DNA of 64,000 nt. Origin: an uncultured Psychrobacter sp. (GTDB taxonomy: Bacteria; Pseudomonadota; Gammaproteobacteria; Pseudomonadales; Moraxellaceae). The notes beneath the pieces were generated by a model that saw only the letters and a list, made by a program, of their open reading frames with translations, ran no database searches and was not told where the DNA came from. The stretch is from the NCBI GenBank assembly GCA_947501045.1, contig CANMUI010000001.1, positions 868,001 through 932,000 on the forward strand. Direction: 5' to 3'. The position numbers and the translations under genes are program-made. Below are positions 18,879 through 26,903 of this stretch, in pieces (positions within the stretch are counted from its first letter, which is position 1; every line of letters starts with the position of its first letter).

Positions 18879-19823
18879 TTAGGTCTTTGCTGAATGTGGA
18901 GCTTGCTCAAGTGGATATCTACGCCTGAGTTTGGCTCCATACTCTGAACATACAATACCGATAATCACTAGTCCCAAAGCAATGATATGATTGACTGTCA
19001 TCACCTCATCTTTAAAGAACAACACGCCCATCACCGCCCCAAACACGGGGAGTAAATTCATCGCCAGAGCAGCACGGTTGGCACCAATTTGAATCACACT
19101 CTCCATATAAAATAGCTTAGATATGATAGAGATAAACACGGCAATATAAAGCAGCATCAGCCAGCCGCGCCAATCGGGGAAATGTAGACCATTTTGAGTC
19201 AAATCATAACCATAAAAAGGTATAGCTACGACTAAACCTGCCAAACTCATAGCCCAGATCATACTGGCCCAATGAATACTGGGCGCATGACGCAGTGCAA
19301 TCGAATAGGCGATATAAATCCCTGTAGTGAGCAGAGCCAAAGAGTCGCCTAAAGCAAAATTATACTGTGCCAAAGCCAGTGGTTGTCCTTGAGTAAGGAT
19401 CCAAATGACACCCATAAAAGCGATGCCTATGCCAAGCCATTGCAACAAATGAGGCTGGTCTTTATAAATAAAAGCACTAAAGCAAATCACGCCAAAGGGA
19501 ATAAGTGCCGTAATAATAGAGACATTGACCACGCTTGCGCCCAACGAGAACGCGCTATACAGTATGATGTTAAATAAAGCAAAACCACTACCACCAACAA
19601 TAAGCAGCCACAGCCAATGCTGTTTGATCACGGGCCAATCTTGACGGATAAACTTACGTGCAAAAAACGATAAAATGAGTGTCGCGATAAACCAGCGAAA
19701 GAACGTCATCTCATAAGGCGTCAGCCAGCCTTTACCCAACTTACCGGTGACATTACTGGTTGCCCAAAACAGCGGTGCTAATACCAACATGACGTAGGGA
19801 GAGGGCAATCCTTTTTTTGACAT
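18879..19823 (-). CDS. EamA/DMT-family transporter
   Basis: Drug/metabolite transporter superfamily membrane protein, 314 residues with about ten hydrophobic segments in two EamA repeats (about 10-140 and 155-290). The opening APLFWATSNVTGKLG and the later IALRHAP linker are typical. Such proteins export amino acids, purines or other small metabolites; the sequence does not tell which. It lies 33 bases downstream of thiD on the same strand with no clear terminator between, so co-transcription with the thiamin operon is possible. Confidence 0.85.
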   Translation of the reverse strand: MSKKGLPSPYVMLVLAPLFWATSNVTGKLGKGWLTPYEMTFFRWFIATLILSFFARKFIRQDWPVIKQHWLWLLIVGGSGFALFNIILYSAFSLGASVVNVSIITALIPFGVICFSAFIYKDQPHLLQWLGIGIAFMGVIWILTQGQPLALAQYNFALGDSLALLTTGIYIAYSIALRHAPSIHWASMIWAMSLAGLVVAIPFYGYDLTQNGLHFPDWRGWLMLLYIAVFISIISKLFYMESVIQIGANRAALAMNLLPVFGAVMGVLFFKDEVMTVNHIIALGLVIIGIVCSEYGAKLRRRYPLEQAPHSAKT

Positions 19824-19856
19824 AAGTAGTGCCTATTTATGAAGGTTTAACATGCT

Positions 19857-20639
19857 CTAATAAAACTCATAAAAATGATGCACAGGACCTTGTCCTTGTC
19901 CGACATCGAGCTTATCTGCGCCTCGCAGTGCACCTGTGAGATAGGTTTTGGCTTTCTCACAAGCCACTTCAAGCGCATCGCCGCGCCCCCAGTAGGTTGC
20001 GATCGCTGCTGATAAGGTACAGCCGGTACCATGACTGTTTTTGGTATTAATGCGCGCGCTTTCAAACCAATGCAGTTGTCCGTCAGTGCTCAAGAGATCT
20101 GGCGACTCATCCTGCTGCAGATGACCACCTTTTAAAAACGTTGGCACTGCCAATTGCTGGGCTTGGGTGATCATCTCCTCGCGGCTTTTAGCTTCTGTTA
20201 CCCCAAGTAAGTCAGCTGCTTCTGGCAAATTTGGGGTGATAAGCCCTGTTTGTGGTAATAGCTCACGCATTGCTGATAACGCATCGGCATCAAGCAAACG
20301 ATCACCACTTTTGGCGACCATTACTGGATCGAGGACGACTTTTTTGGGCTGGTAGGCTTTTAGAGCGTCAGCGACGCAGCGGATAATCTCCGCTGTGCCA
20401 AGCATACCAATTTTGACCGCATCGACACGTACGTCATTAAATACAGAATCAAGCTGCGCGCGTACCATCTCGGTGGACATCATTTGGATCTGCTGCACGC
20501 CTTGGGTGTTCTGTGCCACTACCGCAGTAATGACGCTCATCGCATAGCCGCTATTGGCACTAATGGCTTTGATATCGGCTTGAATACCCGCGCCGCCCGT
20601 GCAGTCGGTACCAGCGATAGATAAAATGTTAGGGATCAT
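19857..20639 (-). CDS. thiD: hydroxymethylpyrimidine/phosphomethylpyrimidine kinase
   Basis: Ribokinase-fold enzyme that phosphorylates HMP and then HMP-P to HMP-PP for thiamin phosphate synthesis. The 260-residue protein has the family start SIAGTDCTGGAGIQADIK, LDPVMVAKSGDRLL near 105-118, and the anion-hole motif SHGTGCTLSAAIA near 208-220. Its ATG overlaps the thiE stop (ATGA at 20636-20639), so translation is coupled. It is the last of the three thi genes behind the TPP riboswitch. Confidence 0.95.
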   Translation of the reverse strand: MIPNILSIAGTDCTGGAGIQADIKAISANSGYAMSVITAVVAQNTQGVQQIQMMSTEMVRAQLDSVFNDVRVDAVKIGMLGTAEIIRCVADALKAYQPKKVVLDPVMVAKSGDRLLDADALSAMRELLPQTGLITPNLPEAADLLGVTEAKSREEMITQAQQLAVPTFLKGGHLQQDESPDLLSTDGQLHWFESARINTKNSHGTGCTLSAAIATYWGRGDALEVACEKAKTYLTGALRGADKLDVGQGQGPVHHFYEFY

Positions 20640-21295
20640 ACTTGCTCTCCTAATAAGTTTTTAGCAGCGACTTGAGGGTTTTGCGCCGCACAAATCGCAG
20701 ATACCACAGCGATACCATTACACCCTGAACCATAGACTTGCGCCGCATTACTTTGATCAATACCGCCAATGGCGACAGTGGGCAGCTGGCTTGCAGCGAC
20801 TAACTTTGCTAGACCTTCTATACCAATAGGAGTAGCATGATTGCGCTTGGTTTGAGTGGCAAACACAGGACCCACACCAAAATAATCTAGCTGCGTAAGA
20901 TGATTTGATTGGGCGACTTTTAATTCCTCTAGCGTATTAATAGACAGTCCCAGCCAAACGTCTGCGCCTAACAATGAGCGCGCCTTAGTGATGGACATAT
21001 CACCCTGACCCAAATGTACGCCATCCAGCTTAGCTTTTTTGGCAATATGCACTCTATCGTTGAGTACCAGCGGCACGCGTCCAGCGATCGCTTCTTTAAG
21101 CTGACAAGCTATCCGATATAACGCCTCATCGCTACTGTGTTTGTCGCGCAATTGCACCATAGTGACTCTGCCTTCAATAGCGGCGCAAACGGTATCGATC
21201 AGGCCGCGCTGGCTGCACATGGCAGTATCGGTCACCAAATATAAGCTCAATGCATCGCTGGGTTTGCTTAGCGTTTGAGTAGTATGTTTAGTCAT
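20636..21295 (-). CDS. thiE: thiamine-phosphate synthase
   Basis: TIM-barrel enzyme joining HMP-PP with thiazole phosphate to give thiamin phosphate. The 219-residue protein has LYLVTDTAMC at the start of the barrel, MVQLRDKHSSDE (diphosphate binding), LNDRVHIAKKAKLDGVHLGQGD, and GVGPVFATQTK; all are family signatures. It lies 13 bases after thiM and overlaps thiD by four bases. Confidence 0.95.
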   Translation of the reverse strand: MTKHTTQTLSKPSDALSLYLVTDTAMCSQRGLIDTVCAAIEGRVTMVQLRDKHSSDEALYRIACQLKEAIAGRVPLVLNDRVHIAKKAKLDGVHLGQGDMSITKARSLLGADVWLGLSINTLEELKVAQSNHLTQLDYFGVGPVFATQTKRNHATPIGIEGLAKLVAASQLPTVAIGGIDQSNAAQVYGSGCNGIAVVSAICAAQNPQVAAKNLLGEQV

Positions 21296-21308
21296 ATTCC
21301 ACCTATTT

Positions 21309-22109
21309 TTATTTATGTTCAGTCACTCTAGCGTGTTTAGAAACTGTCTTTGCATCCAAGATATAAAGCGCATCTAAAAACTCGACATAAAAGCTGCCTG
21401 GCCCTTTAGCATTGGTATCAGCGATCTCGCCCGCTTGCCCGTAATAGCATAAAGCGCTGATTGCTGCCGCTGCCAAATGATCACGATTAGCGCCAGCAAA
21501 AGCGCCGATAAGAGCTGTTAGCGCACAGCCAATTGCAGTCACATTGGTCATCATAGGTGCGCCGTGCTGAATCGCCCATTGCTGTAAGCCATCAGTGACC
21601 CAGTCAATCTCGCCCGTTACGATGACTACTTTGGCAAATTGAGTGAGGTGTTCAGCCGCTATTTTGGCAGCTTCCACGGTATCACCGCTGTCAGGGCCTT
21701 TACTTTGACTACCCATACCCGCTAACGCCAAAATCTCTGAGGCGTTACCACGGATAATGTCGGGCTTGAATGCTAATAGTTGCTCACAGCTTTGCCGGCG
21801 GTAAGTGGTAGCGCCGACAGCAACAGGGTCTAAAACCCAAGGGATATTTGATTCATGAGCGACTTTGACGGTAGCAAGCATACTGGCTAGCCATTCAGGA
21901 GATAGCGTACCAATATTAATGGTGAGAGCATTTGCTAAATGCACAAATTCTGGTGCTTCATCGAAAGCATGCACCATCGCAGGCGAACAACCAGCGGCTA
22001 ATAAAACATTAGCAGCGGTATTCATAGCGACAAAATTAGTGATGTTATGTACTAAAGGTACTGTATTACGAAATGAGGTAAAACAAGAATGTATCAATTG
22101 CGGTTGCAT
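21309..22109 (-). CDS. thiM: hydroxyethylthiazole kinase
   Basis: Salvage enzyme phosphorylating hydroxyethylthiazole. The start was set at the ATG at 22109, preceded by GGAGGGG four bases upstream. The longer frame begins with a GTG at 22181 that lies inside the riboswitch and would add 24 non-family residues. The resulting 266 residues match the family length. Signatures are VHNITNFVAMNTAANVLLA near the start, WVLDPVAVGATTYRR near 120, GNASEILAL, and the TAIGCALTALIGAF anion hole. It is the first gene of thiM-thiE-thiD, a set suited to salvage of both thiamin halves. Confidence 0.95.
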   Translation of the reverse strand: MQPQLIHSCFTSFRNTVPLVHNITNFVAMNTAANVLLAAGCSPAMVHAFDEAPEFVHLANALTINIGTLSPEWLASMLATVKVAHESNIPWVLDPVAVGATTYRRQSCEQLLAFKPDIIRGNASEILALAGMGSQSKGPDSGDTVEAAKIAAEHLTQFAKVVIVTGEIDWVTDGLQQWAIQHGAPMMTNVTAIGCALTALIGAFAGANRDHLAAAAISALCYYGQAGEIADTNAKGPGSFYVEFLDALYILDAKTVSKHARVTEHK

Positions 22110-22177
22110 TTCCCCTCCATGGTTAAAATGATGGGCAGGAAAATACATAGAATCATGATAGAGATGATGATTGCTAT

Positions 22178-22247
22178 ACACTCCCTACGCCAGTATGATC
22201 TGGATCAGGTTCAAAGGGTACGTCTCAGCCTTACGGCGCCCCTGTGA
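22178..22247 (-). promoter_or_regulatory. TPP riboswitch upstream of thiM
   Basis: The minus strand reads, in order, ACAGGGGCGCC, GGCTGAGA, GTACCC, TTTGAACCTGATCCAGAT, ACTGGCGTAGGGAGTG. This is the full conserved core of the THI element, including the CUGAGA and CCUGAU pyrimidine- and pyrophosphate-sensing loops and the closing GGGG...AGGG helix. It lies 72 bases before the thiM ATG and only 23 bases after the stop of the CitE-like gene on the same strand. The GGAGGGG ribosome-binding site of thiM is a plausible control target. Confidence 0.96.
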
Positions 22248-22269
22248 ATAACGTTATTTACTGGTATTA

Positions 22270-23322
22270 CTATAGCGGTTTATAATCAATATTGCCATCA
22301 TTAATCGTACCAAATACTTGCGCGCGATTAACGATCTCAGTTGCCCAAGCCCGATGTGTGGCAGGCTCGAGCATAGTATTGTTGTATTTAAATACGGCTT
22401 TGGCTTCCTCATGCAGGATCGCTTGTGCTTCATCTAAGATGCTCATTGGCACGCAGTAAGCTTGTTGAACTAGCGCAATTTGACTGGGGTGAATAACCGT
22501 TTTACCCACCAGTCCCAAACTAACATCACGATTAAGCTCTTGCATAAATAGCATAGGCTCATCTAAATACTCAAACACGGGCGCTGTTAGATAAAAACCA
22601 TGCGGTACAAAGCAGCCGAGTAGCTGATAGGCAAGCGTACCAATTGGGGTGTCATAGACGATACTGTTTTTGGGACGACGCAGGCGCAGCGCGGCAAATA
22701 AATCGTTGCCACCAATCCGTAGCGCAAAGACAGGCTGGTTAAAAGCTTCTTTAAAACCAATGGCCAGTTCCTGATTATGATTGGGGTCAAATAGAGCTGC
22801 TGTCTCAAGTGTCGGCATCAATAGTTGATCTCGGCTCAAATTTTGACAAGCCAGTCGCCAATCAGACAAGCTACACATATCGACTTTGGGCAATACAAAA
22901 CCATCGAGCAGCTCAATATGCTTAAAGTTCGCGAGCTTTTGTAGCATTATAGGATTACGCGCGCGTACGAATACTAAAGGACGCGTCGGCTGCTTTGCTT
23001 GATCATCTGTAGGTTCTGAAGGCTCATTGATGCTATCGACATGCGCCGCCCAAGTAGCAAGCAGCTCTTGCAAGCGTATCATGGCAAGCTCCACATCAGT
23101 ATGACTGACCGCATCTTCTAAACAAATAATAATACTATTGATTGTCGGCAATCTATCACGCTTAATCACTTGCCAAATATCTTCGCGAGTGGCAGGCATA
23201 TAAAGGCTAGCACCCAGCTGATACGGGTGATGAGTCTGTGGCCTTAGCATCGCATGACGCTCAGTAACGAGATGCTCATAGGACTGAGTATAATTATAAA
23301 GACTGGATGGTTTATCTGGCAT
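22270..23322 (-). CDS. CitE-like C-C bond lyase of the Ter-associated pathway
   Basis: TIM-barrel lyase/aldolase of the HpcH/HpaI-CitE superfamily, 350 residues. Visible signatures are IICLEDAVSHTDVELA (about 45-60), PLVFVRARNP (Arg for the acyl ligand), LPKVDM, MPTLETAALFDP (metal-ligand Glu) and GGNDLFAALRLRR (Asp). It ends with GKTVIHPSQI, which is classic for CitE. It follows the StiP-type PRTase gene by 103 bases. The set of lyase, two PRTases, HAD and ATP-grasp matches the Ter-linked biosynthetic module, where this lyase is predicted to make or break a C-C bond in a nucleoside-like product. Real substrate unknown. Confidence 0.85.
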   Translation of the reverse strand: MPDKPSSLYNYTQSYEHLVTERHAMLRPQTHHPYQLGASLYMPATREDIWQVIKRDRLPTINSIIICLEDAVSHTDVELAMIRLQELLATWAAHVDSINEPSEPTDDQAKQPTRPLVFVRARNPIMLQKLANFKHIELLDGFVLPKVDMCSLSDWRLACQNLSRDQLLMPTLETAALFDPNHNQELAIGFKEAFNQPVFALRIGGNDLFAALRLRRPKNSIVYDTPIGTLAYQLLGCFVPHGFYLTAPVFEYLDEPMLFMQELNRDVSLGLVGKTVIHPSQIALVQQAYCVPMSILDEAQAILHEEAKAVFKYNNTMLEPATHRAWATEIVNRAQVFGTINDGNIDYKPL

Positions 23323-23425
23323 AATAGCGGCTATCTAAATAGTAATGAGTATAGGGATTAGAATGAGTATAAAGGTCAAACATGCAGAGCTAAGAACAGC
23401 AAACACTTATATTGATAGCTGATAA

Positions 23426-24595
23426 CTAACTCTCTGTCATGCGCTGTTTGATCAAGGTGATGGCTTGGTAGGGCAGTATTTTAGCACCTAACACACTAAT
23501 AGCAATATCGCGCTCCTTACATAAATGACGTAGCAGTACTGTATCTTGGTGGTCAGCACTTGCAAGCAAAATACGTTCAGGATCGCGGCGCAGTATCGCC
23601 CGTGTCGCTTCTGCAATAGTTGGCTTGATACGGTTGCGATTATCAATTCGATAATACGTTGCCAATTCATCGATTAAAGCCGCGGTTTGGTAGCGTGGTT
23701 GTTTAAAGGTCGGTAGACGCTGTGGCGGCGTGGGCAATTGCTGCCGTGCTGCATCAATATGATCGATAAATGCCAAACTGTGATCTATACTTACTAAGTT
23801 ATCATAAAATACACTGCGATGTAGCCCCAATTGCGGCTCGGTATATAGCGTACGTGATATCAGTCCTGATACGGTACTATTGAGCAGTCCTGAGGGAATA
23901 AGCCAGTCATCGATGCTTGCTGCCAGCCAAGCGACGCCCGCTGGATCAGCAAGAGTAAGTAGTGGTATAACATTTTCGCCTCGATGAAAAATATTGGCAA
24001 AATTAGCGTGATTCATATCGTTAAACAGCTCAAGACTGCGTGCTAATTCTTGATAAATTGCCCCTTTACCGGTCCAGCCATCAACGAATACGATAGGACT
24101 GTTTGGATAAGCACTAAGTATCATTTGCAAAGCGACAGTGTCTAAACCGCGATCGCGAATAATGCTGATACCATAATGCACACTTGGCAAACGATAAGCG
24201 CTACTCGTATCTGTTAAGGCGCGCTGTAACGATACACCAATTGGTAAACCTGCTCGTACTAAGCTAACCAATACTAGCGGCTGCTTATCGTCAATTGCTT
24301 CGTTGAAGATATCATGCAGCGTATAAGCTAAATTAGCAATATCACTTGCGGTTCTATCCGCTCCTTGCTCAAGTGCTTGCTGATACAGCTGCTCATGCTT
24401 CGCTGTTGGCGCTTGTTCCAGCGTCAGCATATCGGAGTAGTGGCGCTGACCGCTTTGAATCAGTACCTCTTTTTGGCTAACCGGCACATCAGCGACCGCG
24501 TCTTTAACCACGATATCAAGGAGCACGGTGACATCGGAGGGCAGATAGCTTCCTGAGCCAAATTTCTCTAAAGCTTGAGTCATTTTATTAGTCAT
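23426..24595 (-). CDS. PRTase with C-terminal Pelota-like domain (StiP family)
   Basis: The 389-residue protein carries a type I phosphoribosyltransferase-like fold: LVSLVRAGLPIG (about 108-119), HYGISIIRDRGLD, and the PRPP loop IVFVDGWTGKG (about 168-178). The C-terminal ~80 residues (RRDPERILLASADHQDTVLLRHL, then VLGAKILPYQAITL) resemble the Pelota/L7Ae-type RNA-binding domain found on this family. Databases often label it cysteine protease StiP, but no protease motif is visible and a nucleotide-type transfer reaction fits better. It is 14 bases after the HAD gene, so it is co-transcribed. Confidence 0.85.
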   Translation of the reverse strand: MTNKMTQALEKFGSGSYLPSDVTVLLDIVVKDAVADVPVSQKEVLIQSGQRHYSDMLTLEQAPTAKHEQLYQQALEQGADRTASDIANLAYTLHDIFNEAIDDKQPLVLVSLVRAGLPIGVSLQRALTDTSSAYRLPSVHYGISIIRDRGLDTVALQMILSAYPNSPIVFVDGWTGKGAIYQELARSLELFNDMNHANFANIFHRGENVIPLLTLADPAGVAWLAASIDDWLIPSGLLNSTVSGLISRTLYTEPQLGLHRSVFYDNLVSIDHSLAFIDHIDAARQQLPTPPQRLPTFKQPRYQTAALIDELATYYRIDNRNRIKPTIAEATRAILRRDPERILLASADHQDTVLLRHLCKERDIAISVLGAKILPYQAITLIKQRMTES

Positions 24596-24609
24596 AACTA
24601 CTCTACAAA

Positions 24610-25419
24610 TTATTTAGTATCAAGTTGTCCATGCAGCTGACCATGATTGGGCATACCGTACCAGTCTAATAGTTGTAAAAAAGGCAAATCGGCCAAGCTA
24701 TCGCCAAAACCAAAGCTTGGCCGCTCATGATCTAAATGGTTATCCAATAGAAACTGTACGGCGTGGCGTTTATGAATAGCATGCGGCAGAATCGCTAGAT
24801 TATTGGCGTTTACATGCACATAAAAATCTTGCTCGAAATCACGTATCAACGTCGGTAGCTGTGCTGCTAATTTGATTAGCGCTTGATGATCTTTTTGCGC
24901 ATGTTTGATAGCAAGGTAAATAGTTAACTTTTCATTATTAAAGATGTCTACATGTGGAGTAAAGCGCAAATGACTATTGGCATTTTGGCTATGTTTAGCG
25001 AATAATTCGCTCAGCCGACTCAATTTATCTTGCAAGGGTTTAAGCTTGTTATAGATATACTGTTGCCATTTATCAAATAGTTCGCCGTCAGATGTCAAAA
25101 TGATTGCGCCATGGGTCAAAACTTGCCAGCTATTAAAGGGCAGTTTGACACGCTTAATCTCATCCCGATCACGCGCGGTAACCACTATCAGCTCGGTGCT
25201 AGTAAGTAACCAATTAAAAAAGGCAGCTTGACGCTGAGTCATAAAACTAAGCGGCTCACCCTGTTTATTTACTGTGGCACAAATTAGATTTTCAGTATTG
25301 GCGGTAGGCAAATCCCAAGCATCAATTTTACGTTGGGTTTGAAATAGGGTGTCGTCTAAATCCATTAGGGCGTAGGGTTTTACTACATTTGAATGAGACT
25401 CGAAGAAAGCAGTGGTCAT
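24610..25419 (-). CDS. HAD-superfamily phosphatase of the Ter-associated operon
   Basis: Haloacid dehalogenase-fold phosphohydrolase, 269 residues. Motif I is LMDLDDTLF (about 18-26; nucleophile and acid Asp), motif II VVTARDRDE (about 79-87), and motif IV GFGDSLADLPFL (about 238-249). A cap domain of ~100 residues lies between motifs II and IV, as in Cof/SPP-like members. It is closely followed by the StiP-type PRTase and preceded by the PRTase-TRSP gene, from which a 182-base spacer with inverted repeats separates it. In the proposed pathway it would dephosphorylate the nucleotide-like product. Confidence 0.85.
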   Translation of the reverse strand: MTTAFFESHSNVVKPYALMDLDDTLFQTQRKIDAWDLPTANTENLICATVNKQGEPLSFMTQRQAAFFNWLLTSTELIVVTARDRDEIKRVKLPFNSWQVLTHGAIILTSDGELFDKWQQYIYNKLKPLQDKLSRLSELFAKHSQNANSHLRFTPHVDIFNNEKLTIYLAIKHAQKDHQALIKLAAQLPTLIRDFEQDFYVHVNANNLAILPHAIHKRHAVQFLLDNHLDHERPSFGFGDSLADLPFLQLLDWYGMPNHGQLHGQLDTK

Positions 25420-25470
25420 AAGGTATCCGTGATATAAGTCTGGATTTAATTAGATTAGTGGTGTGGGTTT

Positions 25471-25587
25471 GTAGGGTGCGGTTAGTTTTATCAAGTTCTC
25501 GAAGAGAATCAAGATAATACGTAACCCACCGCTTTATAACTTTATCAAGTTTAAATGGTGGGTTACGCTGCGCTAACCGCACCCTAC
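25471..25587. repeat. nested perfect inverted repeats inside the operon
   Basis: The outer arms GTAGGGTGCGGTTAG (25471-25485) and CTAACCGCACCCTAC (25573-25587) are perfect 15-bp complements. The inner arms CGTAACCCACC (25520-25530) and GGTGGGTTACG (25557-25567) are perfect 11-bp complements. The cruciform-like element fills the spacer between the PRTase-TRSP and HAD genes and may attenuate or process the operon transcript. No T-run follows, so a true terminator is unlikely. Confidence 0.8.
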
Positions 25588-25601
25588 GCTAAATCAAGGA
25601 T

Positions 25602-26900
25602 TCAGGCATCGACCCCCACCACGAGCACATTATCCAAATCCTGCCACAGTTTATCAACACTATTTGTCGTCGTCTCCACACATAAGACAATCAAATCCCA
25701 ATCCTTAGGCTCGACGTTGTAGACGAAATTGGTCATGCCCAGTCCATAATTGTCACTAAAGCTAAGTATCCGATTTATCGCGCCGCCAAGCGCAATCGGC
25801 GAGCGAGTTAAAGCACTAAATCTAACGATTGTGTTCGTCTTAGAGTCGTCAGCTTTAGTTTCGGACTCTAACCATTCTGCGAGTAAAAACGGCAACCACA
25901 CAAACTCATTACTGCCCAAGACCAAAATCCGCTTTGGTAATCGACTTTTATCAAAACTGGTTTGTCTTTTGAAACATGTAAATGCTCGTTGAAAATGCGT
26001 TAAATAGTTAGCAAATCCATCTGTACTATCAAGGATCGGCAAGCGCCCCCAATTACCGGTATCACCTAATGGTTGACTACCAGCTTCGGTAGTATCGACT
26101 GAGGGCATAACAATCGGTTTAGGATTGGGCGCATCCGTCCATTGCCACGCGCCAGATAGCAGATGATGGCGATAAAAGTCAATGTTTGGCAGACGTTTAG
26201 ACATGCTATTTGAATCGTCTGCGCCAGCTTGTCCTTGATTTCGACCTAAAGACCAATCAACTAGCGTCGTCAAATGCACTTGTTCTAATTGATCCAGTCC
26301 AGCGTCACGCAGCGCAGTTACCACATTGACACAAGTGTTACCGGTAGAGGCTTCGTCATCGACCATGATCAAGGTTTTACTAGCGAGTAATTGCGCTTGC
26401 GTGATTTTATCGCCACTTCGATAAATTAAATGCTGGCTGGCATGGCTGTGGTCTTCACTAAAGGTGGTTAATAAAGCGTCTGTATTTTGTTCGTTATGTT
26501 GGGCGTGACGAGTGGAGTTTAGTAATAAAGCATTCGGGTAGCAGGTTTGAAGTGCTTGATGGACGCCTGCTGATAGTCCGACCGCCGTTTCTGCCATGCC
26601 AACGACTAATATAGGCGCAGGCAGACAATCAGGTATCAAGTTTGCCAAATCGGTAAAGGCGCGGCGCATGGTACTTGGCGATACTGGAATATGACGACCT
26701 AAGATTTTAGAGACGAATAAAAACGCGCGTTTGGGGTTGATCCGCTGGGCAAAGCCGAGCAAATCTTCTAGCTCGTAATTGTTATTACCATTACTGATAT
26801 TAGTTTGATAAGTGAGCTCAAGCGTGCCGCGAGGTAGAGTGATGGTGCGTTTTTCAGTATTATTATCAGTTAAGGTAGCGTTATTTCCAATATCAGGCAT
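25602..26900 (-). CDS. phosphoribosyltransferase with TRSP domain
   Basis: A 432-residue protein with an N-terminal PRTase fold (PRTase_2 type). VGMAETAVGLSAGV (about 100-113) forms the early loop and TLIMVDDEASTGNTCVN (about 174-190) is the PRPP-binding loop with paired acids. The C-terminal region has the namesake motif LTRSPIALGGAI (about 370-381), marking the TRSP domain, followed by a Gly/Asn-rich stretch. This domain pair is diagnostic of the Ter-linked biosynthetic module. It follows the NYN gene by three bases (26900/26904), so the two are tightly coupled. Reaction and substrate are not known. Confidence 0.88.
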   Translation of the reverse strand: MPDIGNNATLTDNNTEKRTITLPRGTLELTYQTNISNGNNNYELEDLLGFAQRINPKRAFLFVSKILGRHIPVSPSTMRRAFTDLANLIPDCLPAPILVVGMAETAVGLSAGVHQALQTCYPNALLLNSTRHAQHNEQNTDALLTTFSEDHSHASQHLIYRSGDKITQAQLLASKTLIMVDDEASTGNTCVNVVTALRDAGLDQLEQVHLTTLVDWSLGRNQGQAGADDSNSMSKRLPNIDFYRHHLLSGAWQWTDAPNPKPIVMPSVDTTEAGSQPLGDTGNWGRLPILDSTDGFANYLTHFQRAFTCFKRQTSFDKSRLPKRILVLGSNEFVWLPFLLAEWLESETKADDSKTNTIVRFSALTRSPIALGGAINRILSFSDNYGLGMTNFVYNVEPKDWDLIVLCVETTTNSVDKLWQDLDNVLVVGVDA

Positions 26901-26903
26901 CGC

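Noticed and set aside
22110..22181. Extended thiM start at the GTG at 22181
   Set aside because: It lies inside the TPP aptamer, would add non-family residues, and the downstream ATG has a far better ribosome-binding site.
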